From contig JADJVJ010000006.1 of assembly GCA_016716625.1 (NCBI GenBank), positions 310,001-374,000 on the forward strand: a stretch of 64,000 nt of DNA, read 5' to 3'. Origin of the DNA: Nostocoides sp. (GTDB taxonomy: Bacteria > Actinomycetota > Actinomycetes > Actinomycetales > Dermatophilaceae). A program made the translations under genes and the position numbers. The notes beneath the pieces are model-generated. The model was given only the letters and a program-made list of their open reading frames with translations, did no database searches and was not told the DNA's origin. The number at the start of each line of letters is the position of its first letter. The stretch's first letter is position 1. Of the stretch, positions 1-9,198 are shown piece by piece.

Positions 1-169
1 GAACGGCCCCACCGTCCCGGATGATCTGCTCGACCTCGCGGGCCATGGCGACGTTGTCGGGATAGGGCATCCCGTGGCTGATGATGGTCGACTCCAGGGC
101 GACCACGGGCTCGCCGAACGCGAGCGCCTCGGACACCTCCGGGGCGAGGGCGAGCAGGGGGTGGGTCAT
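1..169 (-). CDS. psuG: Pseudouridine-5'-phosphate glycosidase, N-terminal part (cut by window edge)
   Basis: The first 56 residues of PsuG, which reversibly splits pseudouridine 5'-phosphate into uracil and ribose 5-phosphate. The visible stretch EVSEALAFGEPVVALEST, then IISHGMPYPDN and a helix ending in REVEQIIRDGGAV, matches the strongly conserved start of the PsuG/IndA family. The ATG is at 167-169 and overlaps the TGA of the upstream kinase gene as ATGA, so the two are translationally coupled. Kinase and glycosidase together convert pseudouridine to uracil. The rest of the protein lies outside the window. Confidence 0.9.
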   Translation of the reverse strand, partial: MTHPLLALAPEVSEALAFGEPVVALESTIISHGMPYPDNVAMAREVEQIIRDGGAV

Positions 170-1077
170 CGGGTCTCCTTGAGGCGGGCGCGGACGAGGG
201 CGTCGGTGAGGTCGGGGCGCACGGTCGCCGGGTGGCTCACGGTGAGCTCGGCGACGACCTGACCGTATGTCGTGGCCTGCGCCGGCGTGCCGCCGGTCAC
301 CAGGGCGTGGACGAACCCGGCGGTCATGGAATCTCCCGCCCCCGTCACGTCGGCCACCGTCACCGGGGCCGCCGGCACGTGCAGGGCACCGGCGCGTGAG
401 TGCAGCGTGCTGCCCTGGGCTCCGCGGCGAACCCAGACGTGGTCGACGCCGTGATCGAGGAGCCAGCCCACGGGGTCGGCGGCTCCGCCGGTGAGAGCGG
501 GCAGTTCATCGGCGTTCGGCGTCACGGCATACACCGGCAGGCCCTCGGCGAGGACAGCAGCGAGCGGGCGGGCCTTGGGCACGGAGACCGGATCGAGAAC
601 GACGCGCACGCCGTGGAGGTGTGCCACCCGAAGGGCCCAGGAGACGACGGTCACCGGGAGATTGGCATCCACGACGACGACGGCAGCCTGGGCAATGGCG
701 GGCTCGCTCGCCTGGAAGGCCGCCACGCTGACCCGTTCGGTGCCGGTCAGGTCGGAGAGCGCGACGGCCAACTCGCCGTCGTCGTCGAGGACGGCGAGGT
801 AGCTGCCCGTGGGTTCCGGTCCGGTCATGACGAGCGAGACGTCGACCCCCGCGGCGGAGGTATCCCGGAGCACGCGGTCCCCGGCCTCGTCCGGACCGAT
901 CAAGGCCACCAAGGCGACCTGCGTCCCCAGCCGGGCGATGGATTCGGCAATGTTGCGGCCCACCCCGCCAGCCGTGGTGTGCACCCGCCCCGGGTTACTC
1001 GTCCCGGGGATGATCCGGGCCCGCGACCTGGCGTGTAGGTCGAGCAGCGCGGCTCCGAGGACCACGACGGACGGCAT
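166..1077 (-). CDS. psuK: PfkB-family carbohydrate kinase, probable pseudouridine kinase
   Basis: A 303-residue ribokinase/PfkB-fold kinase. The first PfkB signature region has GGVGRNIA at residues 37-44. The second signature, DVTGAGDSMTAGF at about 242-254, carries the catalytic Asp of the GAGD anion hole. Sequence alone would allow another nucleoside or sugar substrate. The 4-bp ATGA overlap with psuG makes pseudouridine kinase the best call: it supplies pseudouridine 5'-phosphate to the glycosidase. The start has no Shine-Dalgarno but lies six bases after a TAGGCT hexamer, suggesting a leaderless message. Confidence 0.88.
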   Translation of the reverse strand: MPSVVVLGAALLDLHARSRARIIPGTSNPGRVHTTAGGVGRNIAESIARLGTQVALVALIGPDEAGDRVLRDTSAAGVDVSLVMTGPEPTGSYLAVLDDDGELAVALSDLTGTERVSVAAFQASEPAIAQAAVVVVDANLPVTVVSWALRVAHLHGVRVVLDPVSVPKARPLAAVLAEGLPVYAVTPNADELPALTGGAADPVGWLLDHGVDHVWVRRGAQGSTLHSRAGALHVPAAPVTVADVTGAGDSMTAGFVHALVTGGTPAQATTYGQVVAELTVSHPATVRPDLTDALVRARLKETR

Positions 1078-1083
1078 GGCGGC

Positions 1084-1089
1084 AGCCTA
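1084..1089 (-). promoter_or_regulatory. Candidate -10 box for leaderless psuK-psuG mRNA
   Basis: Read on the minus strand, TAGGCT is followed by six bases (GCCGCC) and the psuK ATG, placing transcription start at or next to the start codon. The same spacing recurs before many genes in the window. Transcription start has not been measured. Confidence 0.45.
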
Positions 1090-1362
1090 GTGCCGCTGGG
1101 GTTCTCCGCCGCGGCGCGCCCGACCGCCCTCTCATTGCCCGGCACATCGGCCGAACAGAGGATGACCACACTCGGCTCTTCGGGCAGTCCCTGGCCCTCA
1201 CGAAAACCTCTCGACCAACTCCCAGCGACGCGCTCCGACCTGCCCATAGGGTGGCGAGGAGCACACCGGCCACACGGGACATCCAGGGGCACGACGAGGA
1301 TCGACGGGGCCGGTGCGATCTACCTCTAGCCGCTCTCCGCGGCCCTGCAACGGGAGTCACCT

Positions 1363-4300
1363 ATGAAGCGCCTCATCGGCACACTCACCTCCACGGCCAC
1401 CATCCTCGGGGCCTTGGTCATCGCCAGCCCGACGGCCACGGCAACCCCCGACGCAGCGCCCCCGCCGACACCACGCGCCATGCCCTCGGAGATCCCCTCG
1501 GTCACCACTCCCGGGATCACCACCGGCACCAAAGTGCTCGGGTTCGCCGAGGTCGGCGACAAGGTGTACGCCGCCGGGACCTTCACCGCCGTGGGAGGGC
1601 AGGTGCGCACCGGAATCGCCGCGTTCAACCGCACCACCGGAGCTCTGGACCCCACCTTCAATCCGACCGTCGTGGGCAACGTCTACGCCGTCACCCCCGG
1701 CCCCACCGCCTCCACGCTCTACATCGCCGGCACGCTGCGCTCGGTCAACGGCGTCTCGTTGAGCCGGGTCGCTCTCGTCGACGCAACCACCGGGGCCGTG
1801 GTTCCCGGATTCAAGCCGCCGTCCTTCAACGACGGCATCAACGACCTCAAGCTGCGCGGGACCAACCTCTACGTCGGTGGAACGTTTACCACGGCCGGGG
1901 GGCAGCCGCGACTCGGTCTGGCCAGCCTCAATGCCACCACCGGCGCCCTCACCAGCGCGCTCACGGTGGGCCTGACCGAGCACCACAACACCAATTCCAG
2001 CCTCGCCCAGAAGGCCGTCGGCGCGGTCTCGCTCGACGTCACCAAGGACGGCACCCGGATGGTGGTCGTCGGTAACTTCCGCAAGGCCAACGGGCTCGAC
2101 CGCGACCAGGTCGTCCAGATCGACCTCACCGGAGCCTCCTCCAGCGTGCGCGCCGACTGGCAGACCAGCCGCTACACCCCGCTGTGCTTCAACTGGTCCG
2201 TCGACCATTACGTGCGCGCCGTCTCCTTCTCCCCGGACGGCAGCTACTTCGTCGTCGGCGCGAACGGTGGCCCTAACCCTGGCACGTTGTGTGACACCGC
2301 AGCCAAGTGGTGGACCAACGCCTCAGGCTCCAACCTCGAGCCGGCCTGGATCTCACACAGCGGAGGCGACACCATCTGGGCGGTCGCGGTTGCCGAGCAC
2401 GCCGTGTACATCGGCGGACACATGCGCTGGATGAACAACCCCGCCGGCCGCGACAGCGCCGGTGCAGGAGCGGTCCCGCGCTCCGGCCTCGCGGTCGTCG
2501 ACCCGCTCAATGGCGTCCCCCTGACCTGGAACCCAGGTCGTCGCCCGCGGGGAACCGCCGTGTTCGGTTTCCTCGTCGCACGCGATGGGGTGTGGATCGG
2601 AATGGACACCGACAAGATCGGGCCAAACCGTGAGTACACGCGCCAGAAGATGGCCTTCTTCCCCTACGTTGGCGGCTACACCGCGACGGCGACGACGACC
2701 CCGACCCTGCCGGCGACGGCATACGTCGGCCGCGGTGGGATCGGCGGCGCGACCAACGTGCTGCACCGGGTAAACGCCGGTGGTCCGCTCGTGCCCTCAG
2801 GCGACAACGGCCCGGACTGGGCTGCCGACGACGGCGACACCAGCCCCTACCGCAACACCGGCAGCGCAAAAGCCGGATGGAGCCCGTCGGCCACCCCGGA
2901 CGGCACCGTGCCGGCCACCACCCCGCTCGCCATCTACGACTCCGAGCGCTGGGACCCGGGCAGCAGCCCGGAGCTGAACTGGGAGTTCCCGGTCACCGCC
3001 GGCACCCCCATCTCCGTGCGCCTCTACCTCGCGGACCGCTGTGGCTGTACCAGCCTGCCGGGGCAGCGCAGCTTCGATGTCTCCCTTGACGGCAACCTCG
3101 TCATCGACAATCTCGACCTCACCGCGACCCACGGCAGCGGCGTGGCCACCATGCGCTCCTTCAACATCGTCTCGGACGGGATGGTCGACATCGACTTCGG
3201 CCACGTCGTCGAGAACCCGCTCGTCAACGGCATCGAGATCATCCGCACGGACACCACCCCCGGCCCGGTCACGACCGACGCGCTCTCCTCGTGGAGCTTC
3301 GACGGGACGACCGCCGGAACCGAGCAGACCTCCGGAACGGCGATCGACTGGTCGACCACTCGCGGCGCCTTCACCGTCGGCGACAAGCTGTTTGTCGGCA
3401 CGCCGGGCATGCTCAAGGTGGCCTCGTTCAACGGTTCGGTCATCGGCCCGCTCAAGGACATCAACCCCTACCACGACCCGAAGTGGATGAACATCCCCAA
3501 CGGCTCCGGGGGCACCTATGACGGGGTGACGCCGACCTTCTACGGCGCGCTCTCCACCGTCGCCGGAATGTTCTACGACAACGGCTTCCTGTACTACGCC
3601 GACGGTCAGAGCGCGTTGAAGTCCATGCCGTTCTCCCCGGACAGCGGCATCGTCGGGCCGGCCAGCTCGGTGGCCTCCGGAATGAACTTCAGCAACGTCG
3701 GCGGGATGTTCGTCGTGGGCTCCACCCTCTACTACGTGGAGCGCAGCACCGGTGACCTCTACGCCATCGGCTGGACCGGACGCACGACCACCGGCTCGCC
3801 GGCCCTGGTTTCCGGGCCCTCCAACGGTGGCCCGAGCTGGAAGGGTCGGGCGGTCTTCCTCGGCAACCCGCCGGCGAACCAGCCGCCGACCGCGGCCTTC
3901 ACCGCCCAGTGCGCCGGTCTGACCTGCCACCTCGACGCATCGGGTTCGACCGACCCCGAAGGGTCGATCGCCTCCTGGTCCTGGGACCTCGGTGATGGTG
4001 CGACCTCGACGGACATGGTCCTCGACCACACCTACGCTTCGGGTGGTCCGGTCTCGGTGACCCTCACCGTCACCGACGCGGCCGGTCTCACCTCGAGCGT
4101 CACCCAGACGGTGACCCCGGTGGAGACCCCGGCCGGTACCGGCTACATCGACCGGGCCGCGACCGACGACGCCTTCGCCGTGCTGAAGGCTGTGCAGGTT
4201 CCGGCCTCGGCAACGACGGACGACACCCTGTTGCTCACCTGGGTCGGGGAGTCGTCCTCGGTCCCCTCGGATCCGTCTGGCTGGACCCGGCTGCGCACGG

Positions 4301-4746
4301 TGACCAACGGCAGTGGCTTCGTCATGGTCGTGTGGACCCGGCAGGCAACCGCCACCGACCCCGGCACCACGGTCACCCTCGTGCAGCCGGTCGCCAAGCG
4401 GACGGTCGCCCAGCTCCACGTCTACCGCGGCTTCAGCGGGGTCGCGGCGAGCGCGGAGGCCCTGGACTCCTCCTCGGCCACGCACGTCGCCCCTGCGCAG
4501 GCGGTGGCCGCCGGGGACCTGGTCGTCTCGATCTTCGGTGACCGATCCTCCACGACCTCCTCGTGGACGCCGGGAAGCGGCCAACTCGACCGTGGCTCGG
4601 TCCTGGGGACCTCGACAACACGGTGGTCGACCTTCGCAAGCGACTCCGGTGCGCGGGCCTCAACGGGCACCGACCCGGGCACGACGGCGACCACGAACGC
4701 CCCCTCGACCAAGGGAGCGGGGGTCTCGTTGGTCCTGCGCCCCTGA
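1363..4746 (+). CDS. Secreted beta-propeller / malectin / PKD protein (paralogue A)
   Basis: 1127 residues with a signal peptide (MKRLIGTLTSTA... to about residue 27) and no membrane anchor or sortase signal. Residues ~45-430 hold propeller-type repeats resembling delta-60/DUF5122 blades (YVGGTFTTAGGQ, YIGGHMRWMN). Residues ~466-630 form a malectin-like carbohydrate-binding domain (HRVNAGGP, ISVRLYLAD, FDVSLDG). A unit around 640-835 is followed by a PKD domain at ~839-919 (DASGSTDPEGS, WDLGDGATS). The last ~205 residues form a beta-rich module shared with the next gene. A GGGAG ribosome site lies six bases before the ATG. Likely an extracellular glycan-binding or adhesion protein; function inferred from domains only. 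Confidence 0.8.
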   Translation: MKRLIGTLTSTATILGALVIASPTATATPDAAPPPTPRAMPSEIPSVTTPGITTGTKVLGFAEVGDKVYAAGTFTAVGGQVRTGIAAFNRTTGALDPTFNPTVVGNVYAVTPGPTASTLYIAGTLRSVNGVSLSRVALVDATTGAVVPGFKPPSFNDGINDLKLRGTNLYVGGTFTTAGGQPRLGLASLNATTGALTSALTVGLTEHHNTNSSLAQKAVGAVSLDVTKDGTRMVVVGNFRKANGLDRDQVVQIDLTGASSSVRADWQTSRYTPLCFNWSVDHYVRAVSFSPDGSYFVVGANGGPNPGTLCDTAAKWWTNASGSNLEPAWISHSGGDTIWAVAVAEHAVYIGGHMRWMNNPAGRDSAGAGAVPRSGLAVVDPLNGVPLTWNPGRRPRGTAVFGFLVARDGVWIGMDTDKIGPNREYTRQKMAFFPYVGGYTATATTTPTLPATAYVGRGGIGGATNVLHRVNAGGPLVPSGDNGPDWAADDGDTSPYRNTGSAKAGWSPSATPDGTVPATTPLAIYDSERWDPGSSPELNWEFPVTAGTPISVRLYLADRCGCTSLPGQRSFDVSLDGNLVIDNLDLTATHGSGVATMRSFNIVSDGMVDIDFGHVVENPLVNGIEIIRTDTTPGPVTTDALSSWSFDGTTAGTEQTSGTAIDWSTTRGAFTVGDKLFVGTPGMLKVASFNGSVIGPLKDINPYHDPKWMNIPNGSGGTYDGVTPTFYGALSTVAGMFYDNGFLYYADGQSALKSMPFSPDSGIVGPASSVASGMNFSNVGGMFVVGSTLYYVERSTGDLYAIGWTGRTTTGSPALVSGPSNGGPSWKGRAVFLGNPPANQPPTAAFTAQCAGLTCHLDASGSTDPEGSIASWSWDLGDGATSTDMVLDHTYASGGPVSVTLTVTDAAGLTSSVTQTVTPVETPAGTGYIDRAATDDAFAVLKAVQVPASATTDDTLLLTWVGESSSVPSDPSGWTRLRTVTNGSGFVMVVWTRQATATDPGTTVTLVQPVAKRTVAQLHVYRGFSGVAASAEALDSSSATHVAPAQAVAAGDLVVSIFGDRSSTTSSWTPGSGQLDRGSVLGTSTTRWSTFASDSGARASTGTDPGTTATTNAPSTKGAGVSLVLRP

Positions 4747-4793
4747 CGCCTCTAGAGTGAGGCCCAGGGATACGGGCCACAGGGAGGTCTCGG

Positions 4794-7700
4794 GTGTTTC
4801 GCAGGGTTCGTTTGGCGTGCGCCGGTGCGCTGGTCATTGCCTCGATGGGGCTTGGCGGCGCGCCGGCCACCGCCGTCCAGGACGCGGTGCCACCGCCCAA
4901 TAGCCGGGCCCTGCCCAGTGAAATCCCAGCCGCCTGGCCGCCGGAGGTCACCGGTACGCGGATCGACTCCATCGCCGAGGTCGGGGACCAGATCGTCATC
5001 GCCGGACCGCTCACGGCGCTCGGTGGGCTCCCGAGGTCGCGGGTCGCAGCGTTCGACAAGACCACCGGCGCGGTGTCGACGGCGTTCGCGCCCACGGTGA
5101 CCGGGACGATCTACTCGGTTCTCCCCGGTCCGCAGCCGAACACGGTCTACGTCGCCGGCTTCCTCCGCAACGTCGGCGGGGTGGCCACCTCCCGGGTTGC
5201 GCTGCTCGACCTGACCACGGGTCTGCCGGTGCCGACCTTCCGACCCCCGGACATCGACCTCGCGGTCAACGACCTCCAGCGACGCGGCGACCGGCTCTAC
5301 CTGGCCGGCGACTTCACCACGATTGGTGGCCAGCCCCGGGGCGGCCTCGCGAGTCTCGACGCCACCACGGGCGCGCTCACCGACTTCCTCGCCGTGAGCC
5401 TCACCGAGCACCACAACACCAACCCGCTGGGAGCCCAGAAGTCCATCGGAGCCAAACAGTTCGATGTCACCAACGACGGCTCCCAGATGGTCGTCATCGG
5501 CAACTTCCGCAAGGCCGACGGGCTCGACCGCGACCAGGTCGTCCAGATCGACCTCTCCGGCGCCACGGCCGTCGTCCGGCCCGACTGGCAAACCAACAGG
5601 TTCACCCCGCTCTGCGCGAACTTCAAGGTCGACATGTACGTCCGCGGTGTGTCCTACTCCCCCGACGACAGCTTCTTCGTCGTCGGCGCCAACGGCGGGA
5701 AGTTCGAGGGGACGCTGTGCGACACCGCGAGCCGATGGGAGACCCACGCCACCGGGCTCGACCTGCAGCCGACCTGGATCGCCTCCACCGGCGGCGACAC
5801 CGTCTGGGCCATCACCATCACCGAAGCTGCCGTGTTCATCGGCGGCCACATGCGCTGGCTCAACAACATCCTCGGCAGGGACGTCCCTCAGTCCGGGGCT
5901 GTGCCCCGGGCCGGGGTCGCCGCGGTCGATGCCGCGAACGGCATACCGCTCAACTGGAACCCCGGTCGACGTCCCCGAGGAACCGCCGTGTTCTGTTTCC
6001 TGCCCACGGCCACCGGGCTGTGGATGGGGACGGACACCGACTACGTCGGACCGAACCGGGAGTACTACCGGCCCAAACTCGCCTTCTTCCCGTATGCCGG
6101 TGGGCGCAGCTACGACGTGACCACCACCCCGCAGCTGCCGGGCACCCTGTATGTCGGTCAGGCTCCGGTCCCGCCCACCTCCGAGGTCCTCTTCCGAGTC
6201 AACGCCGGCGGTCCGGCCGTGCCAGCGCTCGACGGCGGCCCGACCTGGCAGGCCGATACGGCGACGACAAGCCCCTACCGCACGTCGGGAAGCATCGCCA
6301 GTGCGCCCGGCTTCCTCATCCCGACAACCGAGAGCGTTCCGCCCACCGCTCCAGTGGCGGTCTTCGGCACCGAACGCTACGACGTCTCCGGTGGCGTGGA
6401 CCTGCAGTGGAATCTGCCGATCCCCGCGGGGACCCCGATCTCGGTGCGGCTCTACTTCGCCAACGGCTCCGGCTCGACCGCCCTGGTCGGGCAGCGCGTC
6501 TTCGATGTGAGCCTTGAGGGTGGGGTCGTCCTCAACGACTTCGACATCGTCGCCGCCACCGGACACCGGCGAGGCATCATGCGGTCCTTCGACCTGGTCA
6601 GCGACGGCAATGTCGACCTCGACTTCGGCCGGGTTGTCGGCAACCCACTCATCAACGCCATCGAGATCGTCCGGCGGCCAGCACCGAGCGCTCCGGGCAC
6701 CCTGACCGGCACGCCGATGACCGCAACGACCGTAGGCTCGACCAGCGCGGTTCCCAGCAGCATCGACTGGGCCGCAGTCCGCGGCGCCTTCACCGTCGGG
6801 GGCACCCTCTTCCTCGGCACCGCCGAAGGCATGCTCTCGCGGGCGACCTTTGACGGACGCACCATCGGCACTCCGGTGAAAATCGAGCCGTATCACGACC
6901 CGGTGTGGATGAACCTGCCCAACGGCAAACCGGGTGGGACGTTCGACGGGATGCACCCCTCGTTCTACGGACAGATCCCCCACGTGTCCGGGATGTTCTA
7001 CAGCGGGTCGCGCCTCTACTACTCCCGCTGGGGAGTGGCCGGGCTGTCCTCGGTGGCCTTCTCGCCGGACAGCGGCATCGTGCACGGCGTGCCGGAGGCT
7101 GCGCCGACCGCGCTCAGCTTCGCCGATGTCGGTGGCATGTTCCTCTCCGGCGACCAGCTCTACTTCGTCGTGGCAAGCACCGGTGACCTGCGGCGGACGA
7201 CCTGGGCCGGGGCGAGCACGAGCGGCCCGGGAGTGCTCATCTCCGGGCCGGGCCTCGACGGGCGGGACTGGCGCGGGACGGCGCACTTCCTCGGGACCCC
7301 GGTGGCGACCCCGGCCGGGACCGGCTTCGTGGCGGCCACCGCGACCGACGACGCGTATGTGCAGGACAAGATCGTCACCGTGCCCAGCTCGGTGCAGGCG
7401 GGGGACACCCTGCTCCTCGGCTTCACCGGAGAGGCCGCGATGATGCCGCCGACGCCGAACGGCTGGACGCTCGTGCGCACCCAGGACAACGGCACCTCGG
7501 TGGCGGTGGGCGTGTGGACCCGTCAGGCGACCTCCGCCGATGCCGGTGCCACGATCACCCTCACCCAGCCGGCCAAGCGTCGGGCCTTGGTGAGCCTCTC
7601 GGCATACCGGGGGTTCTCGGCGGTGGCGCTCTCGGCGGCGTCGACGGACACCGACAGCGCCGTGCACGCGACCCCGACCCTGCCGGTGCTCACCGGGGAC

Positions 7701-7928
7701 CTGGTCGTGGCGGTGTTCGCCGACCGGGGTACGGCCACGACGGCCTGGACAGCGGGCGGTGGGCAGGTCGGCCGGCTGACTGCGGTCGGGACGACGACGA
7801 CCCACGTTTCGACCTTCATCAGTGACTCCAACTTCCGGGTCCCAGGCGGCAGCTACCCGGGCGCCCCGGCCACCACGAATGCCGCGTCCGCACGCGGCAT
7901 CAGCGTGGGGCTTGTCCTGCGGCCCTAG
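4794..7928 (+). CDS. Secreted beta-propeller / malectin protein (paralogue B, no PKD)
   Basis: 1044 residues, collinear with the preceding gene and nearly identical in places (both contain DGLDRDQVVQIDL or close variants, EHHNTN and NPGRRPRGTAVF). It has a signal peptide, propeller repeats, a malectin-like domain at ~464-627 and the shared C-terminal module from ~837, but lacks the PKD domain. Start is GTG at 4794 with AGGGAGG seven bases upstream. The 47-bp gap to the first copy suggests a tandem duplication, possibly co-transcribed. Its last 29 bp overlap the 3' end of convergent mazG. Confidence 0.8.
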   Translation: MFRRVRLACAGALVIASMGLGGAPATAVQDAVPPPNSRALPSEIPAAWPPEVTGTRIDSIAEVGDQIVIAGPLTALGGLPRSRVAAFDKTTGAVSTAFAPTVTGTIYSVLPGPQPNTVYVAGFLRNVGGVATSRVALLDLTTGLPVPTFRPPDIDLAVNDLQRRGDRLYLAGDFTTIGGQPRGGLASLDATTGALTDFLAVSLTEHHNTNPLGAQKSIGAKQFDVTNDGSQMVVIGNFRKADGLDRDQVVQIDLSGATAVVRPDWQTNRFTPLCANFKVDMYVRGVSYSPDDSFFVVGANGGKFEGTLCDTASRWETHATGLDLQPTWIASTGGDTVWAITITEAAVFIGGHMRWLNNILGRDVPQSGAVPRAGVAAVDAANGIPLNWNPGRRPRGTAVFCFLPTATGLWMGTDTDYVGPNREYYRPKLAFFPYAGGRSYDVTTTPQLPGTLYVGQAPVPPTSEVLFRVNAGGPAVPALDGGPTWQADTATTSPYRTSGSIASAPGFLIPTTESVPPTAPVAVFGTERYDVSGGVDLQWNLPIPAGTPISVRLYFANGSGSTALVGQRVFDVSLEGGVVLNDFDIVAATGHRRGIMRSFDLVSDGNVDLDFGRVVGNPLINAIEIVRRPAPSAPGTLTGTPMTATTVGSTSAVPSSIDWAAVRGAFTVGGTLFLGTAEGMLSRATFDGRTIGTPVKIEPYHDPVWMNLPNGKPGGTFDGMHPSFYGQIPHVSGMFYSGSRLYYSRWGVAGLSSVAFSPDSGIVHGVPEAAPTALSFADVGGMFLSGDQLYFVVASTGDLRRTTWAGASTSGPGVLISGPGLDGRDWRGTAHFLGTPVATPAGTGFVAATATDDAYVQDKIVTVPSSVQAGDTLLLGFTGEAAMMPPTPNGWTLVRTQDNGTSVAVGVWTRQATSADAGATITLTQPAKRRALVSLSAYRGFSAVALSAASTDTDSAVHATPTLPVLTGDLVVAVFADRGTATTAWTAGGGQVGRLTAVGTTTTHVSTFISDSNFRVPGGSYPGAPATTNAASARGISVGLVLRP

Positions 7929-8658
7929 CCTTCTCGGCGGCTTCCTCAGCCTTGATCCGCGCCCACTGCGCCTCGACCTCTTCCGGGGTCGCGGCGTCGG
8001 CGTCGGCGAAGACGTGCGGGTGTCGACGGACGAGTTTGTCGACAAGGAGGCCCGCTACCGTGTCGATATCGAACGGCGACTCCGCCGAGTCCTCGGCGAC
8101 CCGGGCGTGGAAGAGCACCTGGAGGAGCACGTCACCGAGTTCCTCGGCGAGGTGTGCCCGGTCACCGGAGGCGATCGCCTCGACGAGCTCGGCCGCCTCC
8201 TCGGTGGCATAGGGCGCGAGGCTTTCGTGAGTCTGCCGGGCATCCCACGGGCAGCCGCCCGGCGAGCGGAGCCGGTCCATCACGGCCACCGCGTCGAGCA
8301 ACCGGGCGCCCGGGGTGTCCCAGGAAGCGACCAGCACCTCGACCTCCGGTGGCGTATGCCGTGAACTCACCTCGTCGGCGACCGCGTCGGTGAGTCCGGG
8401 GTCACCGGCGGACGTCCCGAGCCAGATGACGTGGCCGCTTTCGGCCCGCTCAACGAGCGCGCGGGCGAGGACATCCGGCGGACCCGCCGGCGCGGTCTCG
8501 ACCTCGAGCCCGCTCTCGAGGATGGCCGACGGGAGCGGCTCGGCCGGGTCCACGGCATACCGGACGTCGGCGGCCTCGAGCGCGGCCCAGGCCGAGCGCG
8601 AGAGCAACCCCGGCGCGACCCGCGGCGAGCTGACGAGGAACGTCAGCCGAGAGTTCAC
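7900..8658 (-). CDS. mazG: MazG-family nucleoside triphosphate pyrophosphohydrolase
   Basis: 252 residues. An N-terminal ~100-residue region is followed by the MazG all-alpha fold: LRSPGGCPWDARQTHESL, then the metal-binding EEAAELVEAI and EELGDVLLQVLFHA. Hydrolyses NTPs to NMP and pyrophosphate, limiting mutagenic or excess nucleotides. GTG start overlaps the TGA of the lipoprotein gene as GTGA, so it is probably in the mfd operon. mfd near mazG is a recurring actinobacterial arrangement. Its 3' end overlaps the convergent secreted-protein gene by 29 bp. Confidence 0.92.
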   Translation of the reverse strand: MNSRLTFLVSSPRVAPGLLSRSAWAALEAADVRYAVDPAEPLPSAILESGLEVETAPAGPPDVLARALVERAESGHVIWLGTSAGDPGLTDAVADEVSSRHTPPEVEVLVASWDTPGARLLDAVAVMDRLRSPGGCPWDARQTHESLAPYATEEAAELVEAIASGDRAHLAEELGDVLLQVLFHARVAEDSAESPFDIDTVAGLLVDKLVRRHPHVFADADAATPEEVEAQWARIKAEEAAEKARAAGQAPR

Positions 8659-9182
8659 TTCGGCGCGACGATCCAGCTCGGGACCTGGGCGAGGACCTGC
8701 CCTTGGGCGCCGTCGTAGCTGCCGTAGCGCGGATTGACCACGACCTTGAGACCGGCGACCTTGGTGTTGAGTTCGGCGATGTCGGCCTCGCTCAGGGTGC
8801 CGGGGGTGTTGGCCTTGTTCACCGCTTCGATGAAACGCAGCAGCGTGACCGTTGCGGGCGCCGGGTCACTGATACCGGCCTTGCGCAGCGCGTCCCGAGC
8901 GAGCGGCTCCGAGGCGCTGACCCCCTTGGCGGCGAGGGTCTCCAACACGGTCGGCGCCTGGATGAGCACCCCGAGAATGACCGAGGGAGTGACCGGTTGC
9001 TCCAACTGCCCGGAGGCGTTGAACTGCTCGGTGCCGACGCGCACGTCCTCCTCGGTGATCGTCGTGGTCCCACCGACGACCGCGGCCGAACTCGCCGAGG
9101 TTGCGCCGCACCCGGCGAGGAACAGGGCCGCGACGAGGATGACGGGTGCACCGATTCGGCGCACCGAGGCAGACACCTTCAC
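8655..9182 (-). CDS. SurA N-terminal-like lipoprotein
   Basis: 175 residues beginning VKVSASVRRIG, with a lipobox LAGC (ALFLAGCGAT) at about residues 20-24. The mature part (VVGGTTTITEEDVRVGTEQFN...) resembles the N-terminal chaperone segment of SurA/PrsA-type proteins; there is no parvulin isomerase domain. The GTG at 9182 was chosen because it follows the mfd stop by 16 bp and places the signal peptide at the terminus; a second GTG lies two codons on. It sits between mfd and mazG in one transcription unit. Likely membrane-anchored on the outer face; role unknown. Confidence 0.78.
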   Translation of the reverse strand: MKVSASVRRIGAPVILVAALFLAGCGATSASSAAVVGGTTTITEEDVRVGTEQFNASGQLEQPVTPSVILGVLIQAPTVLETLAAKGVSASEPLARDALRKAGISDPAPATVTLLRFIEAVNKANTPGTLSEADIAELNTKVAGLKVVVNPRYGSYDGAQGQVLAQVPSWIVAPK

Positions 9183-9198
9183 AACTTTCCCACTTCCG

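Noticed and set aside
2797..4584. 595-codon open frame opposite the first propeller gene
   Set aside because: No motif and skewed composition; same explanation.
4752..8045. 1097-codon open frame opposite the second propeller gene
   Set aside because: Antisense artefact with low-complexity Arg/Gly/Asp composition; the plus-strand gene has a signal peptide, a ribosome site and recognisable domains.
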